A stretch of 64,000 nucleotides of DNA from Lachnospiraceae bacterium (GTDB lineage: Bacteria > Bacillota > Clostridia > Lachnospirales > Lachnospiraceae): assembly GCA_015057555.1 (NCBI GenBank), contig SVEC01000011.1, positions 1-64,000 on the forward strand, in the 5' to 3' direction. Of the stretch, positions 15,974-25,925 are shown in pieces (position 1 is the stretch's first letter; every line of letters starts with the position of its first letter). Position numbers and translations under genes: made by a program. Under the pieces are notes generated by a model. That model made no database searches and was not told where the DNA came from. It saw only the letters and a list, made by a program, of their open reading frames with translations.

Positions 15974-17059
15974 ATGAGAAATGATAATTCGAAAGCTATA
16001 GAACAAAATAATTCTGACATATGCCAGCACAGGAATCAAGCCATAGGAAAACAAACAGTAAAATTCGAACATCCCCCTGCCATTGTCAGCCGTGCAAGCA
16101 TCGTAGGACAGATGGAGGGTGAAGGACCTCTATCCTCATTTTATGATCAAATCGAAAATGACCCTACCTTCGGTATGAATAATTGGGAGGAAGGAGAATC
16201 CGAGATGGTTCGTCGTGCAATTCAAACCGCCATCTCAAAGTCTGGCCTAACAAAGGATGACATTAGATATCTTTTAGGTGGTGACTTACTGGGACAGCTC
16301 ATAGGAACAACATTTGGAGTTAAAAGCTTCAATATTCCTCTCTTCGGTCTTTATGGTGCCTGCTCCACCTGTGGTGAAAGCTTATCCCTAGCGGCAATGC
16401 TAGTTGCTGCCGGCTACGCTGATAATGCTATAGCAGTTACCAGCAGTCACTACGGAAGTGCCGAAAAACAGTTTAGATTTCCTCTAGAATATGGAAACCA
16501 ACGACCACTTAGTGCTACCTGGACAGTTACAGGAAGCGGTGCATTTGTAGTAAGCAGCACTAACAACAAAAATTTGATGAACAGCTACCCAAAAATCACC
16601 GCAGTAACTACTGGAAAAATTGTAGATTATGGCGTGGTGGACAATATGAACATGGGTGCAATCATGGCACCTGCAGCTGCTGATTTAATATATCAGTGTT
16701 TAGAGGATCTTTCTCTAAAACCTGAGAATTTTGACAAGATAATTACTGGTGATTTGGGCAAGGTTGGAAGTGAAATTTTAATCAAGCTACTGAGAGATCA
16801 TAATATCGAAATAGCAGAAAAACACATGGATTGTGGTGTAGAAATATATGACTGTGAGAAACAGGACACCCACAGTGGTGGTAGCGGATGCGGTTGTAGT
16901 GCAGTTACTTTAGCCGGATATATTCTTCATAATATGGAAAAGGGTACCTGGAAAAAAATATTATTTGTCCCTACCGGCGCACTTCTATCCACTGTAAGCT
17001 ACAACGAAGGTCAAACTATACCAGGAATTGCTCACGGATTAATAATTGAACAGGAATAA
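15974..17059 (+). CDS. spoVAD: Stage V sporulation protein AD
   Basis: Dipicolinate-binding cytosolic partner of the SpoVA channel, with a thiolase-like fold. Visible: PAIVSRASIVGQMEGEGPL near residue 35, the central LYGACSTCGESLSLAAMLVA, SSHYGSAEKQFRFPLEYGNQ, and the end LFVPTGALLSTVSYNEGQ. The length (361 aa) is somewhat longer than Bacillus SpoVAD because of a polar N-terminal extension of about 25 residues. AGGAGG precedes the ATG. Confidence 0.96.
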   Translation: MRNDNSKAIEQNNSDICQHRNQAIGKQTVKFEHPPAIVSRASIVGQMEGEGPLSSFYDQIENDPTFGMNNWEEGESEMVRRAIQTAISKSGLTKDDIRYLLGGDLLGQLIGTTFGVKSFNIPLFGLYGACSTCGESLSLAAMLVAAGYADNAIAVTSSHYGSAEKQFRFPLEYGNQRPLSATWTVTGSGAFVVSSTNNKNLMNSYPKITAVTTGKIVDYGVVDNMNMGAIMAPAAADLIYQCLEDLSLKPENFDKIITGDLGKVGSEILIKLLRDHNIEIAEKHMDCGVEIYDCEKQDTHSGGSGCGCSAVTLAGYILHNMEKGTWKKILFVPTGALLSTVSYNEGQTIPGIAHGLIIEQE

Positions 17060-17071
17060 AGGAGTCTAATT

Positions 17072-17431
17072 ATGGATTATATAAAAGCATTTGTCATAGG
17101 AGGCATAATCTGTGTTTTAGCACAAATTTTAATGGACAACACAAAGCTTATGCCAGGACGTGTAATGGTACTTTTAGTTATAACAGGAGTAATATTAGGT
17201 GCAATAGGTATATATGAGCCCTTTGCTGAATTTGCTGGTGCTGGTGCTTCAGTTCCTCTTACCGGCTTTGGATATAATATATGGAAGGGTATGCGTGATG
17301 CGGTGGATGAAAGTGGTTTATTAGGACTATTTAAAGGTGGATTTACCGCTGCGGCAGTAGGAAGCTCCGCTGCACTTGTATTCTCATATATTGCATCACT
17401 AATCTTCTCACCGAAGATGACAAAAAACTAA
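17072..17431 (+). CDS. spoVAE: Stage V sporulation protein AE (SpoVAEB type)
   Basis: A 119-residue membrane protein with AFVIGGIICVLAQIL, the conserved FAGAGASVPLTGFGYN loop and a final TM helix, homologous to SpoVAC. Last gene of the operon: spoVAEA and spoVAF, present in Bacillus, are not found here. AAAGGAG lies before the ATG. A strong terminator follows 28 bases after the stop. Confidence 0.95.
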   Translation: MDYIKAFVIGGIICVLAQILMDNTKLMPGRVMVLLVITGVILGAIGIYEPFAEFAGAGASVPLTGFGYNIWKGMRDAVDESGLLGLFKGGFTAAAVGSSAALVFSYIASLIFSPKMTKN

Positions 17432-17458
17432 GCGATACTGCGAATGAACTGCGAATGC

Positions 17459-17518
17459 AGAAAAACAAAAATAAGCACAATCTTGCTTTCAAGAAATTGT
17501 GCTTATTTTTGTTTTTCT
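17459..17518. terminator. Bidirectional terminator between spoVAE and the PBP gene
   Basis: A perfect 23-bp inverted repeat (left arm begins AGAAAAACAAAAATAAGCAC) encloses a 14-base centre that itself has CTTG/CAAG. The arms are A-rich then T-rich, so both strands give a GC-containing hairpin with a T tail. It serves the convergent spoVA operon and PBP gene. Confidence 0.92.
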
Positions 17519-17596
17519 ATATGAGTGTAAACGCTGCTTGTGGATGTAACCCATCCGCAAGACATGTTCGCAGTGTATAACTACAAACCAAAATTA

Positions 17597-20572
17597 TCAA
17601 CCACCACTATCCTGTTCACTTTGATTATCCATGCTCTCTTCTTCTGGCGGGTTATCTACGGGCGCCTCTGTAGGTGCCTCTGTAGGTGCCTCCGTAGGTG
17701 CCTCTGTTGGTGCCTGAGTTGTTGTTGGCGCCTGGGTTGTAGTCGGAGCTTGTGTAGTTGTCGGTGCCTGTGTAGTTGTCGGCTCTGGCGTTATGCTTCC
17801 ACCACCAATAGGTTCGAATATTGCATGTATAGAATGGTTAGTCTGTACATTGTTAAATTTGTAACTAGTTACTGGTCCAACACTCTGTCCATCTACTAAT
17901 ACATCCTTAATAGTATAACCATTATAAGGTGCTATATAAATTATAGTGTTCTCACCCTTCTTAAGCTTAGTAGTTTGAGTTATAGAACCTCCACTAGTGC
18001 AAGATGTAGATATGGTAAGTTTGCCCTTATCCTTATCCTCTGGATGTAAATCACAGGTATCCTTGGTGTAAGCATAATCATCAGCTGTCTTACCTGTTCC
18101 TACCAATACTTCCTTATGAGTTACTGGGTCCATCTCAACAACAAGCTCTATCGTTTCCTTACATTCCTTTGTAGCAATCTTCTTAGATTCCTTACATAAT
18201 TTTATAAATGTATGTCCAGTACATTTTCCTCCTGGTACAGAATCAACTGCACAGTAATCACCTAATGTTGGACACTTCTCAGTAGGATACTTTCCAGATA
18301 TCTTACATACTGTAGCATAAGTTATACCCTCTGGTCTCTCAAAGTCAACTGAAGGATCATGTCCTTCAAGTATAGCTACCTGATCCATAATATCTCTCCA
18401 CATATACTTATGTGCATTTGAATCATAAAGGGTAATATTGTAATCATAGCCCATCCATATAGATGCTGTGTAATATGGTGACATACCACAGAACCATAGG
18501 TCATATGAGCTTGAGGTTGTACCTGTCTTACCTGCGCAGGTAATGCCTGTAGTCATTCTAGCTGCACCACCAGTACCTGCATTTACAACTGACTTCATAC
18601 CTTCTATAAGCTGCCAAGCAGTAGTCGGCTTCATAGCAACGTGTGTAGTTGGTACAGTATTATCTATAATAACATTTCCATCATAATCAACAACCTTTGA
18701 ATAAAGCACTGGCTTGGTATATATTCCACCATTTGCTATGGCTGCGTAGGCAGCTGTCATCTCATGAGTTGTAACACCGTAGGTAAGACCACCTAATGCT
18801 GTAGACTGAGTGATATCTGAATATATACCACCATCTGCACCTACCTCCTGCTCTACAAGGGTTGTAAAACCGAGCTTCATAAGATACTCGAAGGCAACAT
18901 CTGGGGTAACATCTGTTATGGCCTTAACTGCTATAACGTTCATAGACTGAGCTATACCCTCTCTACAGTTTACATAACCTCTGTAGCTTCCACCCCACCA
19001 GTTATGAACCATACCACCATTATAGTAATAGAACGGCTCATCCTTGTAGGTCTTTGCTAATGAACCCATTCCTGTATCAAAGAGTGGCAAATATGCCGCA
19101 ACAATCTTAAATGTAGAACCCGGCTGTCTCTCCGCTTCAGTAGCTCTGTTAAAGGAAAGGTCACTTGTCTTATCACCCTTACCACCTACCATAGCCTTGA
19201 CATAGCCAGTCTTCTGATCCATAATTGTAAACGCAAACTGTGGCTGTGGAGAGGTTTCATAGGTTTCTGCTATAAAGGTACCATCGGTTTCTATAAGCAT
19301 AGCTTCCATAAAGGTATCAGCAGCCGCTCTAGCCTCATCCTCATTGTTATATATAGGACTATACTTATCATTACCCGTTGCTTCAACAAAGTAATTTACC
19401 AAATGTCCTATCATATAATTATGCTCTGTTACTCCATCACCATCTAATATGGTAAGCTTGTAATCAAGACCCACCTTAGCTGCACTATATACATAGTCAT
19501 CATTATTAATTACATCATCACAGATTTTCTGAATCTCCTTATCCTGAACAGAATATATAGAAAATCCCTCTGTGTATATCATCATAGATGCCTGTTCCTC
19601 AGTACATCCATATATCTCCATCAAATCATTTTTAAGCTGAATAAGAATAGCATCCTCATAATATGTGTAGGTAGAATCTGATGCCTGCTGATTATCGTAC
19701 TCAATCTTGATTCTAGCATATACATCATCCGCCATAGCAACCTGATACTGACCATCTGTTATATAACCAAGTTCAAGCATCTTATCAAGAACGTCCTCAC
19801 GTCTGTAAGAATTTTCCTCTGGGAAAATAACTGGGTCAAATTGGCTAGGGTTCTTAGTAATACCTGCAATAACAGCTATCTCTGAAATAGTAAGCTCATC
19901 CATTGACTTTCCAAAGTAAAGCTCTGATGCCGCCTGAATACCATGAGCACCTCTTCCAAGGTAGATTGTATTAAGATAATACTCAACTATCTGCTCCTTA
20001 GTATACTTTTTCTCAAGCTCAAGAGCCAGATACTGCTCCTGGAATTTTCTCTCCAGCTTATCTAAAAAGGTTGTCTCATCCATACCAACATTAAACACGT
20101 GATTCTTAATAAGCTGCTGAGTTATGGTAGATGCACCCTCATCAAAATTACCTGAAGCAATACCCTTAACACCAGCTCTAAGAATACCCTTAACATCAAT
20201 ACCATTATGAGACCAAAATCTTTCATCCTCAATGGCTACAAAGGCATTGACATACATCTCAGGAATATCCTCATAGTAAACATACTCTCTGTTAGAACCA
20301 TAGGTAGAAAGTTCCTTCTCGACATTGCCATCAGCGTCATACAGATATGACTTAAAGCCCTTAGGAATAATGCTTATCTCGTTAATATCCGGTGCATTAT
20401 CAAGGACACCCTTAAGCATACCAAAGCCTGCTCCTGCACAGGCGATTACCAAAGTAACCAAGCCTACCAGCAAAACCTTAAATATGCTTACCAACAACTT
20501 TCTACTATTTCTCTGTGTTTTTGAGACCAGCTTTCTCTGTTTTTTTACTGTCTCGTGTTTTGAATAGCTCAC
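17597..20572 (-). CDS. Class A penicillin-binding protein (glycosyltransferase/transpeptidase)
   Basis: A bifunctional peptidoglycan synthase. A cytoplasmic basic N-terminus and a TM helix (about 27-50) lead to the GT51 domain with EDERFWSHNGID (catalytic Glu) and GASTITQQLIKN. The transpeptidase has the acyl-serine PGSTFKI, QSMN and KTGTTSS. A C-terminal region has an INTT-like beta module, then four PTTTQA and four PTEA repeats and an acidic end, probably lying in the wall. GGGAGG precedes the GTG at 20572, so this is preferred over the track's ATG at 20605. At about 991 residues it is long for the family. Confidence 0.95.
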   Translation of the reverse strand: MSYSKHETVKKQRKLVSKTQRNSRKLLVSIFKVLLVGLVTLVIACAGAGFGMLKGVLDNAPDINEISIIPKGFKSYLYDADGNVEKELSTYGSNREYVYYEDIPEMYVNAFVAIEDERFWSHNGIDVKGILRAGVKGIASGNFDEGASTITQQLIKNHVFNVGMDETTFLDKLERKFQEQYLALELEKKYTKEQIVEYYLNTIYLGRGAHGIQAASELYFGKSMDELTISEIAVIAGITKNPSQFDPVIFPEENSYRREDVLDKMLELGYITDGQYQVAMADDVYARIKIEYDNQQASDSTYTYYEDAILIQLKNDLMEIYGCTEEQASMMIYTEGFSIYSVQDKEIQKICDDVINNDDYVYSAAKVGLDYKLTILDGDGVTEHNYMIGHLVNYFVEATGNDKYSPIYNNEDEARAAADTFMEAMLIETDGTFIAETYETSPQPQFAFTIMDQKTGYVKAMVGGKGDKTSDLSFNRATEAERQPGSTFKIVAAYLPLFDTGMGSLAKTYKDEPFYYYNGGMVHNWWGGSYRGYVNCREGIAQSMNVIAVKAITDVTPDVAFEYLMKLGFTTLVEQEVGADGGIYSDITQSTALGGLTYGVTTHEMTAAYAAIANGGIYTKPVLYSKVVDYDGNVIIDNTVPTTHVAMKPTTAWQLIEGMKSVVNAGTGGAARMTTGITCAGKTGTTSSSYDLWFCGMSPYYTASIWMGYDYNITLYDSNAHKYMWRDIMDQVAILEGHDPSVDFERPEGITYATVCKISGKYPTEKCPTLGDYCAVDSVPGGKCTGHTFIKLCKESKKIATKECKETIELVVEMDPVTHKEVLVGTGKTADDYAYTKDTCDLHPEDKDKGKLTISTSCTSGGSITQTTKLKKGENTIIYIAPYNGYTIKDVLVDGQSVGPVTSYKFNNVQTNHSIHAIFEPIGGGSITPEPTTTQAPTTTQAPTTTQAPTTTQAPTEAPTEAPTEAPTEAPVDNPPEEESMDNQSEQDSGG

Positions 20573-20669
20573 AGTGCTACCTCCCTTTTTATCGGATAAA
20601 TCCAAAATTCAATTATTAACATTTCTCCAAAAAAATATTATACCACTGAATTCCAATATTTACAAGCCT

Positions 20670-22217
20670 TTACACAAGCTTAGAAAACTCCTCCAAATTC
20701 CAAACCTTGTCAACCAAGCCTTCATAAAAATCTGGCTCATGGCAAACTATAAGTACAGCACCCTTGTACTCCTTAAGTGCTCTTTTTAGTTCTTCCTTTG
20801 CGTCCACATCTAAGTGGTTGGTAGGCTCGTCCAATAGGAGAATATTAGTTTCTCTATTTATAAGCTTACAAAGTCTAACCTTAGCCTGTTCTCCCCCCGA
20901 AAGCACTTTAACTAAGCTTTCTATATGCTTAGTGGTAAGTCCACATTTTGCCAAAGCACTTCTAACCTCGTACTGGCTATATGAAGGGAACTCCTGCCAT
21001 ATCTCTTCTATACAGGTGTTATTTGTGCCCTCTAGCTCCTGCTCAAAATATCCTATAGAAAGATAATCCCCTAGCTGAGCCTTGCCGGATACCGGCGGAA
21101 TAAGTCCTAACACACTCTTAAGAAATGTTGTCTTTCCGATACCATTTGTACCGACTATGGCAATCTTCTCTCCTCTTTCCATACGAAGATTAATAGGCTT
21201 TGAAAGCACCTTGTCTCCATATCCAAGCACCAAATCAGTTGTCTCAAATACAACCTTGCCGGTAGCTCTGGCATTTATGAAGTTAAATTCTGGCTTTGGC
21301 TTATCCTTAGCCAGCTCTATAACCTCCATCTTATCCAACTTCTTTTGTCTGGACATAGCCATGTTTCTAGTAGCTACACGAGCCTTATTTCTAGCTACGA
21401 AATCTTTAAGATCTTCTATTTCCTTTTGTTGCTTCTTATAAGCTGCCTCTAGCTGTTGCTTCTTCATCTCGTGAACCTCAAGGAACTTATCATAATCTCC
21501 TACATAACGATTAAGCTCCTGGTTTTCCACGTGATATATAAGATTAACAACACTATTTAGGAAAGGAATATCATGAGAAATAAGAATAAATGCATTCTCA
21601 TAATCCTGAAGATATCTCTTAAGCCATTCTATATGGTTGGCATCAAGATAGTTTGTTGGCTCATCTAAAAGTAAAATATCTGGTTTCTCAAGAAGTAACT
21701 TCGCAAGAAGAATTTTAGTTCTCTGGCCACCACTTAACAAAGTAACATCTGTATCCAGTCCCAATGGAAGAATCTCAAATGCTCTGGCAACCTCCTCCAC
21801 TTTAGAATCTATGATATAAAAATCATTGCTGTTAAGAAGGTCCTGTAGAGTCCCCAGTTCCTCCATAAGAGCATCCATATCATCTCCTGCTTCTCCAAGC
21901 ATATCACATATCTCATTAATTCTTGCCTCTATAGCAAATAAATATTCAAAAGCAGATCTTAAAACATCTCCTATAGTCATACCTTCCTTAAGTACAGTAT
22001 GCTGGTCTAAATAACCTACTCTAACATTCTTAGCCCACTCCACGTTACCTTCATCAGGCATAAGCTTTCCGGTAACAATATTCATAAAGGTAGATTTACC
22101 CTCACCATTGGCTCCCACAAAGCCAATATGCTCTCCCTTTAGAAGTCTGAAGGACACATCCTTAAATATAGCTCTATCTCCAAATCCGTGACTTAAATTC
22201 GATACATTTAAAATCAT
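20670..22217 (-). CDS. ABC-F family ATPase
   Basis: Two fused ABC domains without membrane segments, typical of ABC-F proteins that bind the ribosome and act on stalled translation or antibiotics. Walker A GANGEGKS and GTNGIGKT, signatures LLSGGQRTK and LSGGEQAK, and Walker B ILLLDEPTN in both halves are intact. The linker (about 240-300) is rich in Lys and Gln and contains FVARNKARVATRNMAMSRQKK. The overall form resembles YkpA/YbiT. At 515 residues it is complete. No leader peptide for antibiotic control was noticed. Confidence 0.92.
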   Translation of the reverse strand: MILNVSNLSHGFGDRAIFKDVSFRLLKGEHIGFVGANGEGKSTFMNIVTGKLMPDEGNVEWAKNVRVGYLDQHTVLKEGMTIGDVLRSAFEYLFAIEARINEICDMLGEAGDDMDALMEELGTLQDLLNSNDFYIIDSKVEEVARAFEILPLGLDTDVTLLSGGQRTKILLAKLLLEKPDILLLDEPTNYLDANHIEWLKRYLQDYENAFILISHDIPFLNSVVNLIYHVENQELNRYVGDYDKFLEVHEMKKQQLEAAYKKQQKEIEDLKDFVARNKARVATRNMAMSRQKKLDKMEVIELAKDKPKPEFNFINARATGKVVFETTDLVLGYGDKVLSKPINLRMERGEKIAIVGTNGIGKTTFLKSVLGLIPPVSGKAQLGDYLSIGYFEQELEGTNNTCIEEIWQEFPSYSQYEVRSALAKCGLTTKHIESLVKVLSGGEQAKVRLCKLINRETNILLLDEPTNHLDVDAKEELKRALKEYKGAVLIVCHEPDFYEGLVDKVWNLEEFSKLV

Positions 22218-22384
22218 TTTAATCTCTCTCCTAAGTAATGTTTTACTGATACGTAATCATAACACAAGAAAATTAATATTTCTATAAAAATAGTAGAAAA
22301 ATAGTGCGATTTTTTGTGTCAATTTTTCTTATATTATGTTATACTTCTTATAAGTATGAAATTTCTACCAAGGAGGTTCAATAT

Positions 22385-23473
22385 ATGCGTGGTTTCATTG
22401 GCACAAGCCAGTCTGACAATATAAGTGAAGCTGTAGAACAGGCAACCAAGGGAATAAAAAAAGCTGACCTGCTTATTCTTATAGCTCCATTCATAAAAGC
22501 CGAGAAATCTGCAGAATATCTAGCAGAAAAATACCCTGGCACTCCTATAATAGGCACCACCAGTGCCTCATATACTGCAAAGGGCATAGATGATTCAAGC
22601 ATTATGGTTATAGCCTTTGCTGGTGTAACAGTTGCCACAGGAGTTATCACTAATACTCGTAAGACACCTGTTACCTCCATATTAGAATTTGAGGAAACCC
22701 TAAACTCCATAGAGCCAGAAGCAGAGAACACTGTATGCTTGGAGTTTAATACCGGTAACGAGGAAAAACTTTTAGCCACTATTAATTCAGTGCTTAAACG
22801 ATATGATATTAGTCTAGCCGGCTCTTCAGCCTATGGAACTCCTTTAGGAGATAAAAATCAGATTATATATAACGGTAAGCTTATGGCTGACACTGCAGTT
22901 TATGCATTTGTAAAGAACAATGCCGGCAGAATTATAGTGGGCAAAGAAAACATTTATAAACGACTTAGTGAAAAGCCACATTTCGCAACTCTAGTAGATA
23001 GAAACACAAAAACCTTGTTCCAGCTAGATGATATTCCTGCCCACGAGATATACACTGCAGAAACCGGTGTAGAAAAGGAAGGCATCGTAGAGAATATGTT
23101 GGTTAATCCTTTGGGACGAGCTGCAGGTGAAGACACATTTATTACCGCTACTAGTTCTCTTGATATGAACGGTGTTATGTTTAATGGCAAGGCAGTATTT
23201 GAGAATGAAACCATATACATTATGGAGCCGGATGATATTGGTGAAATAAGCATGTCCACAATAGAAGACATTATGGACAATCTTAACAGTACATCTTTTA
23301 CACTTTGCTTTGATAGTGTTAATAGATTTAGATACATAGCAGGTATAGGTTACTTAGACCAATACCTTACTAACTTATCACAGCTTGGTACCTACGCAGG
23401 AATTATGGGTGTTGGTGAGCAGATTAATAACCAGCACGTCAACCAGACACTTGTATATGTTACATTCGAATAA
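22385..23473 (+). CDS. FIST domain sensor protein
   Basis: The start was moved to the ATG at 22385, which has AAGGAGG 8 bases upstream; the track's start has none. The 362-residue product begins [12 protein letters not shown] and shows the FIST-N pattern ([41 protein letters not shown]) and a FIST-C part ([32 protein letters not shown]). FIST proteins sense small molecules and work with chemoreceptors or kinases. It is soluble. The chemoreceptor-like gene lies 11 bases downstream, so the pair probably acts together. Confidence 0.87.
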   Translation: MRGFIGTSQSDNISEAVEQATKGIKKADLLILIAPFIKAEKSAEYLAEKYPGTPIIGTTSASYTAKGIDDSSIMVIAFAGVTVATGVITNTRKTPVTSILEFEETLNSIEPEAENTVCLEFNTGNEEKLLATINSVLKRYDISLAGSSAYGTPLGDKNQIIYNGKLMADTAVYAFVKNNAGRIIVGKENIYKRLSEKPHFATLVDRNTKTLFQLDDIPAHEIYTAETGVEKEGIVENMLVNPLGRAAGEDTFITATSSLDMNGVMFNGKAVFENETIYIMEPDDIGEISMSTIEDIMDNLNSTSFTLCFDSVNRFRYIAGIGYLDQYLTNLSQLGTYAGIMGVGEQINNQHVNQTLVYVTFE

Positions 23474-23484
23474 AGGAGGCAATT

Positions 23485-24465
23485 ATGGCTATTATAGAAT
23501 TTAACTTCAGAAAAAAAGATGAGACCCACGCAGTACCTCTAGAGACAGTAAGTGGTAATGCTATCAAGGAAAGCTTAGCACCAGTAAGCTATATCACCAA
23601 GTCTCTCCGCGAGAATAGAAAATCACTTATCGACCATGACATAAGCACTCACGAGCAGCTTGAAGGTATTCAGGGTTCTTTTGAAACCATATTAGAACAG
23701 TCAGACCAGATAGTTGAAAGTATGGATACCATCAAATCCAAGGTTAATAATATCGTGGACGTATCCTCTCAGATTGAGGGCAGCGTTAACGAGGTTCTTG
23801 ATACAACAGCTCAGGCCAGTGAAAATGTAGACAGTATCCAAGAAAGCTCAGCTGAGGTTATTAAGGACTTCGAAAAGGTTGGTGATGTTCTTAATAAGTT
23901 CCAAAGCAGTTTCCATGAGATACAGGAAACCATGTCAGGTATCATAGGTATTGCCAACCAAACTAATATGCTCTCTCTTAACGCTTCAATCGAGGCTGCC
24001 AGAGCCGGTGAGCACGGCTTAGGTTTTTCAGTTGTAGCAACTGAGGTTAGCGACCTTGCTTCACAGATCAAGAAGCTAGTGGATGCTGTTAACAGTAATA
24101 TGAGCTTGCTTCAGTCAGATGTTAAGGCTCTTCACGAGTCTATGGCAACAGCTACTAAGATGCTTGAGAAGGAGCAGGAACAGGTTGCTCAGACCACTGT
24201 TCTCTTCAACAACATCAAGGAATCCGTAAGTGGTGTTATAGAGGTTCAGAGAGCCATCGCAGAGTGTGTAGATGATTGTAACGTAGCTGCAGATGCTATC
24301 CAGGCAGATATCATAAGCGCAAAAGATAATTACGTAGAGGTTGCCGGCAACGTAGACCAAATCTCTACAGACATCTCTAACAGAAGTCAGATATATGAGG
24401 AGATGGCAAATCTTCTTGACCAGGCAGATCCTATAATTGATGAGGTTATAGCGAATAACAGATAA
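23485..24465 (+). CDS. Soluble methyl-accepting-chemotaxis-type signalling protein
   Basis: A cytoplasmic coiled-coil protein with the chemoreceptor hairpin tip, [19 protein letters not shown] then [20 protein letters not shown], at about residues 150-190. No TM segment or sensor domain is present, so it presumably receives input from the FIST protein encoded just upstream. AAAGGAGG precedes the ATG. No CheA, CheW or flagellar genes are in the window. A terminator follows the stop. Confidence 0.93.
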   Translation: MAIIEFNFRKKDETHAVPLETVSGNAIKESLAPVSYITKSLRENRKSLIDHDISTHEQLEGIQGSFETILEQSDQIVESMDTIKSKVNNIVDVSSQIEGSVNEVLDTTAQASENVDSIQESSAEVIKDFEKVGDVLNKFQSSFHEIQETMSGIIGIANQTNMLSLNASIEAARAGEHGLGFSVVATEVSDLASQIKKLVDAVNSNMSLLQSDVKALHESMATATKMLEKEQEQVAQTTVLFNNIKESVSGVIEVQRAIAECVDDCNVAADAIQADIISAKDNYVEVAGNVDQISTDISNRSQIYEEMANLLDQADPIIDEVIANNR

Positions 24466-24476
24466 ACACAACGCAT

Positions 24477-24520
24477 AAAGAGCTTTCCCCTACACCAACG
24501 GTGTAAATGGAAAGCTCTTT
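24477..24520. terminator. Terminator between the MCP and phospholipase-like genes
   Basis: AAAGAGCTTTCC pairs perfectly with GGAAAGCTCTTT; a second stem TACACC/GGTGTA lies inside. A T run follows on the plus strand, so it terminates the FIST-MCP operon. Confidence 0.88.
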
Positions 24521-24521
24521 T

Positions 24522-25208
24522 TTATATTATCTCACACACATCACGAACAACCTTATCCATCAATGTATATATGTGCTCTAATTCAAAGACCTTTAAATTC
24601 TTCTTTATGATACTATCTCTACTATCATAAAGCTTATTCATCTTTTCTATCATCTCTGACAAACGCTTTGCTACCTGTTCCTTATCTATCTCCTCCACGG
24701 TTACACAGGACAAGTCGCATTCACCTATTTTTATAAATGGATATCTATCAAATATATAAGGATATATTCTGTCATAATCTCCATAGTACATATCTTCTGA
24801 CAAAAATGTCTCTCGGTCATATATCTGATTATCCCTTTTCAACTTTATAAACTTTACCTTATCATATCCATTCTCCTGCTGCATATCCTGGTCTAGCAAT
24901 ATAAAGTTATTTTGCCAGTACTCCTTTACAAACAAGTTATCCAGCAATAGATGTGTGTAATATCCTAATACAAATGGATCATTTAGTCTATCACCATATT
25001 TCTTAAGAAAATCATCTACATTAGGTATTCTATTCAGGTTCTTGTATGTTTCATCATCCCAGAAATGGCTCTCCTTCTTTGCTGTTCTAGCCATAGCATC
25101 TGGAATAATATTTCCTAGGAGAAAGGCATCTTTAAAGGAGGACTCAGATATGCCTTTCTCCCCTATTACTCTAGAACCAACTGCCATATGAATTACATAA
25201 CCTGGCAT
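24522..25208 (-). CDS. Zinc-dependent phospholipase-C-like protein
   Basis: The N-terminus PGYVIHMAVGSRV, the motif GNIIPDAMAR, SHFWDD and GYYTHLLLDNLF give the His/Asp ligand pattern of the zinc-dependent phospholipase C/S1-P1-nuclease-like family (PF00882). No signal peptide is visible, so it is probably intracellular and its substrate need not be a lipid. 228 residues. It overlaps the flavodoxin-like gene by 16 bases and ends the TetR-controlled operon. Confidence 0.72.
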   Translation of the reverse strand: MPGYVIHMAVGSRVIGEKGISESSFKDAFLLGNIIPDAMARTAKKESHFWDDETYKNLNRIPNVDDFLKKYGDRLNDPFVLGYYTHLLLDNLFVKEYWQNNFILLDQDMQQENGYDKVKFIKLKRDNQIYDRETFLSEDMYYGDYDRIYPYIFDRYPFIKIGECDLSCVTVEEIDKEQVAKRLSEMIEKMNKLYDSRDSIIKKNLKVFELEHIYTLMDKVVRDVCEII

Positions 25209-25921
25209 ATTTTAACTCCTCTAAATACATCATCATCCAAATAGATATTACTTAAGCTAATCTTCCTACCTCTGCTTGAGGTATATGCTTCGATAGGGAT
25301 AATATTACTCTTATGTGATTTAGTCTCTTCGTAGTATCTATCATCTTCATCAAGCCTTTCCATAGCATTTATACTATCTAAGGTATGGAATAACAAGCCT
25401 GACAAAACGTGTTTGATATACTTAATCTTATCAGTCTCACCTCTAAGATTCTCCTCTGTGCTACCATGCACTCTCTTTCTATCTATACATCTAACGAATA
25501 TATCTGACTTACAGCCTAAGCTCTTCTTGCTAAACACTCTCTCAAACTGTTCTAAAAGCTTAACTCTGTCATAGATTGTATAATCCACATCTCCTGACAG
25601 TGTTTCTCCTATAGCAACAGCGTATACATAGGTTCCTGACTTGATTCTAAGATGTGATAAGAATGTAAGTACCGCCAATGATATACCCCATCTATGTGCA
25701 GGAAAAACTATACCTACACTATCTGCATTAATAAGCTCTCCACTATATTCTGTGTACTTCATAACCTTGCAGCCAGGTACACTCCTCTTAATATGATCTA
25801 CTATTTCTATACCAGCATCCATCTTATTAAAATGTCCTTTAAGTGGAGTATCCTCTAACTCTGACACATAAAATATATAATTATTGTACTTTCTATCTAA
25901 TATTTGTCCTTTGTCTCCCAT
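25193..25921 (-). CDS. Flavodoxin-like protein
   Basis: The segment SVGIVFPAHRWGISLAVLTFLSHL, followed by YVYAVAIGETLSG, resembles the flavodoxin part of EFR1-type ferredoxin-flavodoxin proteins (VFPVY-G-P..). The usual N-terminal phosphate-binding loop and the C-terminal 2[4Fe-4S] ferredoxin are not evident, so it may be a divergent or regulatory member. The start was set to the ATG at 25921, with AGGAGGT upstream; this lies four bases beyond the TetR gene stop. Confidence 0.6.
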   Translation of the reverse strand: MGDKGQILDRKYNNYIFYVSELEDTPLKGHFNKMDAGIEIVDHIKRSVPGCKVMKYTEYSGELINADSVGIVFPAHRWGISLAVLTFLSHLRIKSGTYVYAVAIGETLSGDVDYTIYDRVKLLEQFERVFSKKSLGCKSDIFVRCIDRKRVHGSTEENLRGETDKIKYIKHVLSGLLFHTLDSINAMERLDEDDRYYEETKSHKSNIIPIEAYTSSRGRKISLSNIYLDDDVFRGVKICQVM

Positions 25922-25925
25922 TACC

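Noticed and set aside
17640-17790. CRISPR-like or tandem-repeat array
   Set aside because: The repeats are in the coding frame of the PBP and give its Thr/Pro tail; there are no spacers.
22218-22384. Sigma-D (flagellar/chemotaxis) promoter before the FIST gene
   Set aside because: No TAAA-N15-GCCGATAA-like sequence was found; only a lone TATACT without a proper -35.
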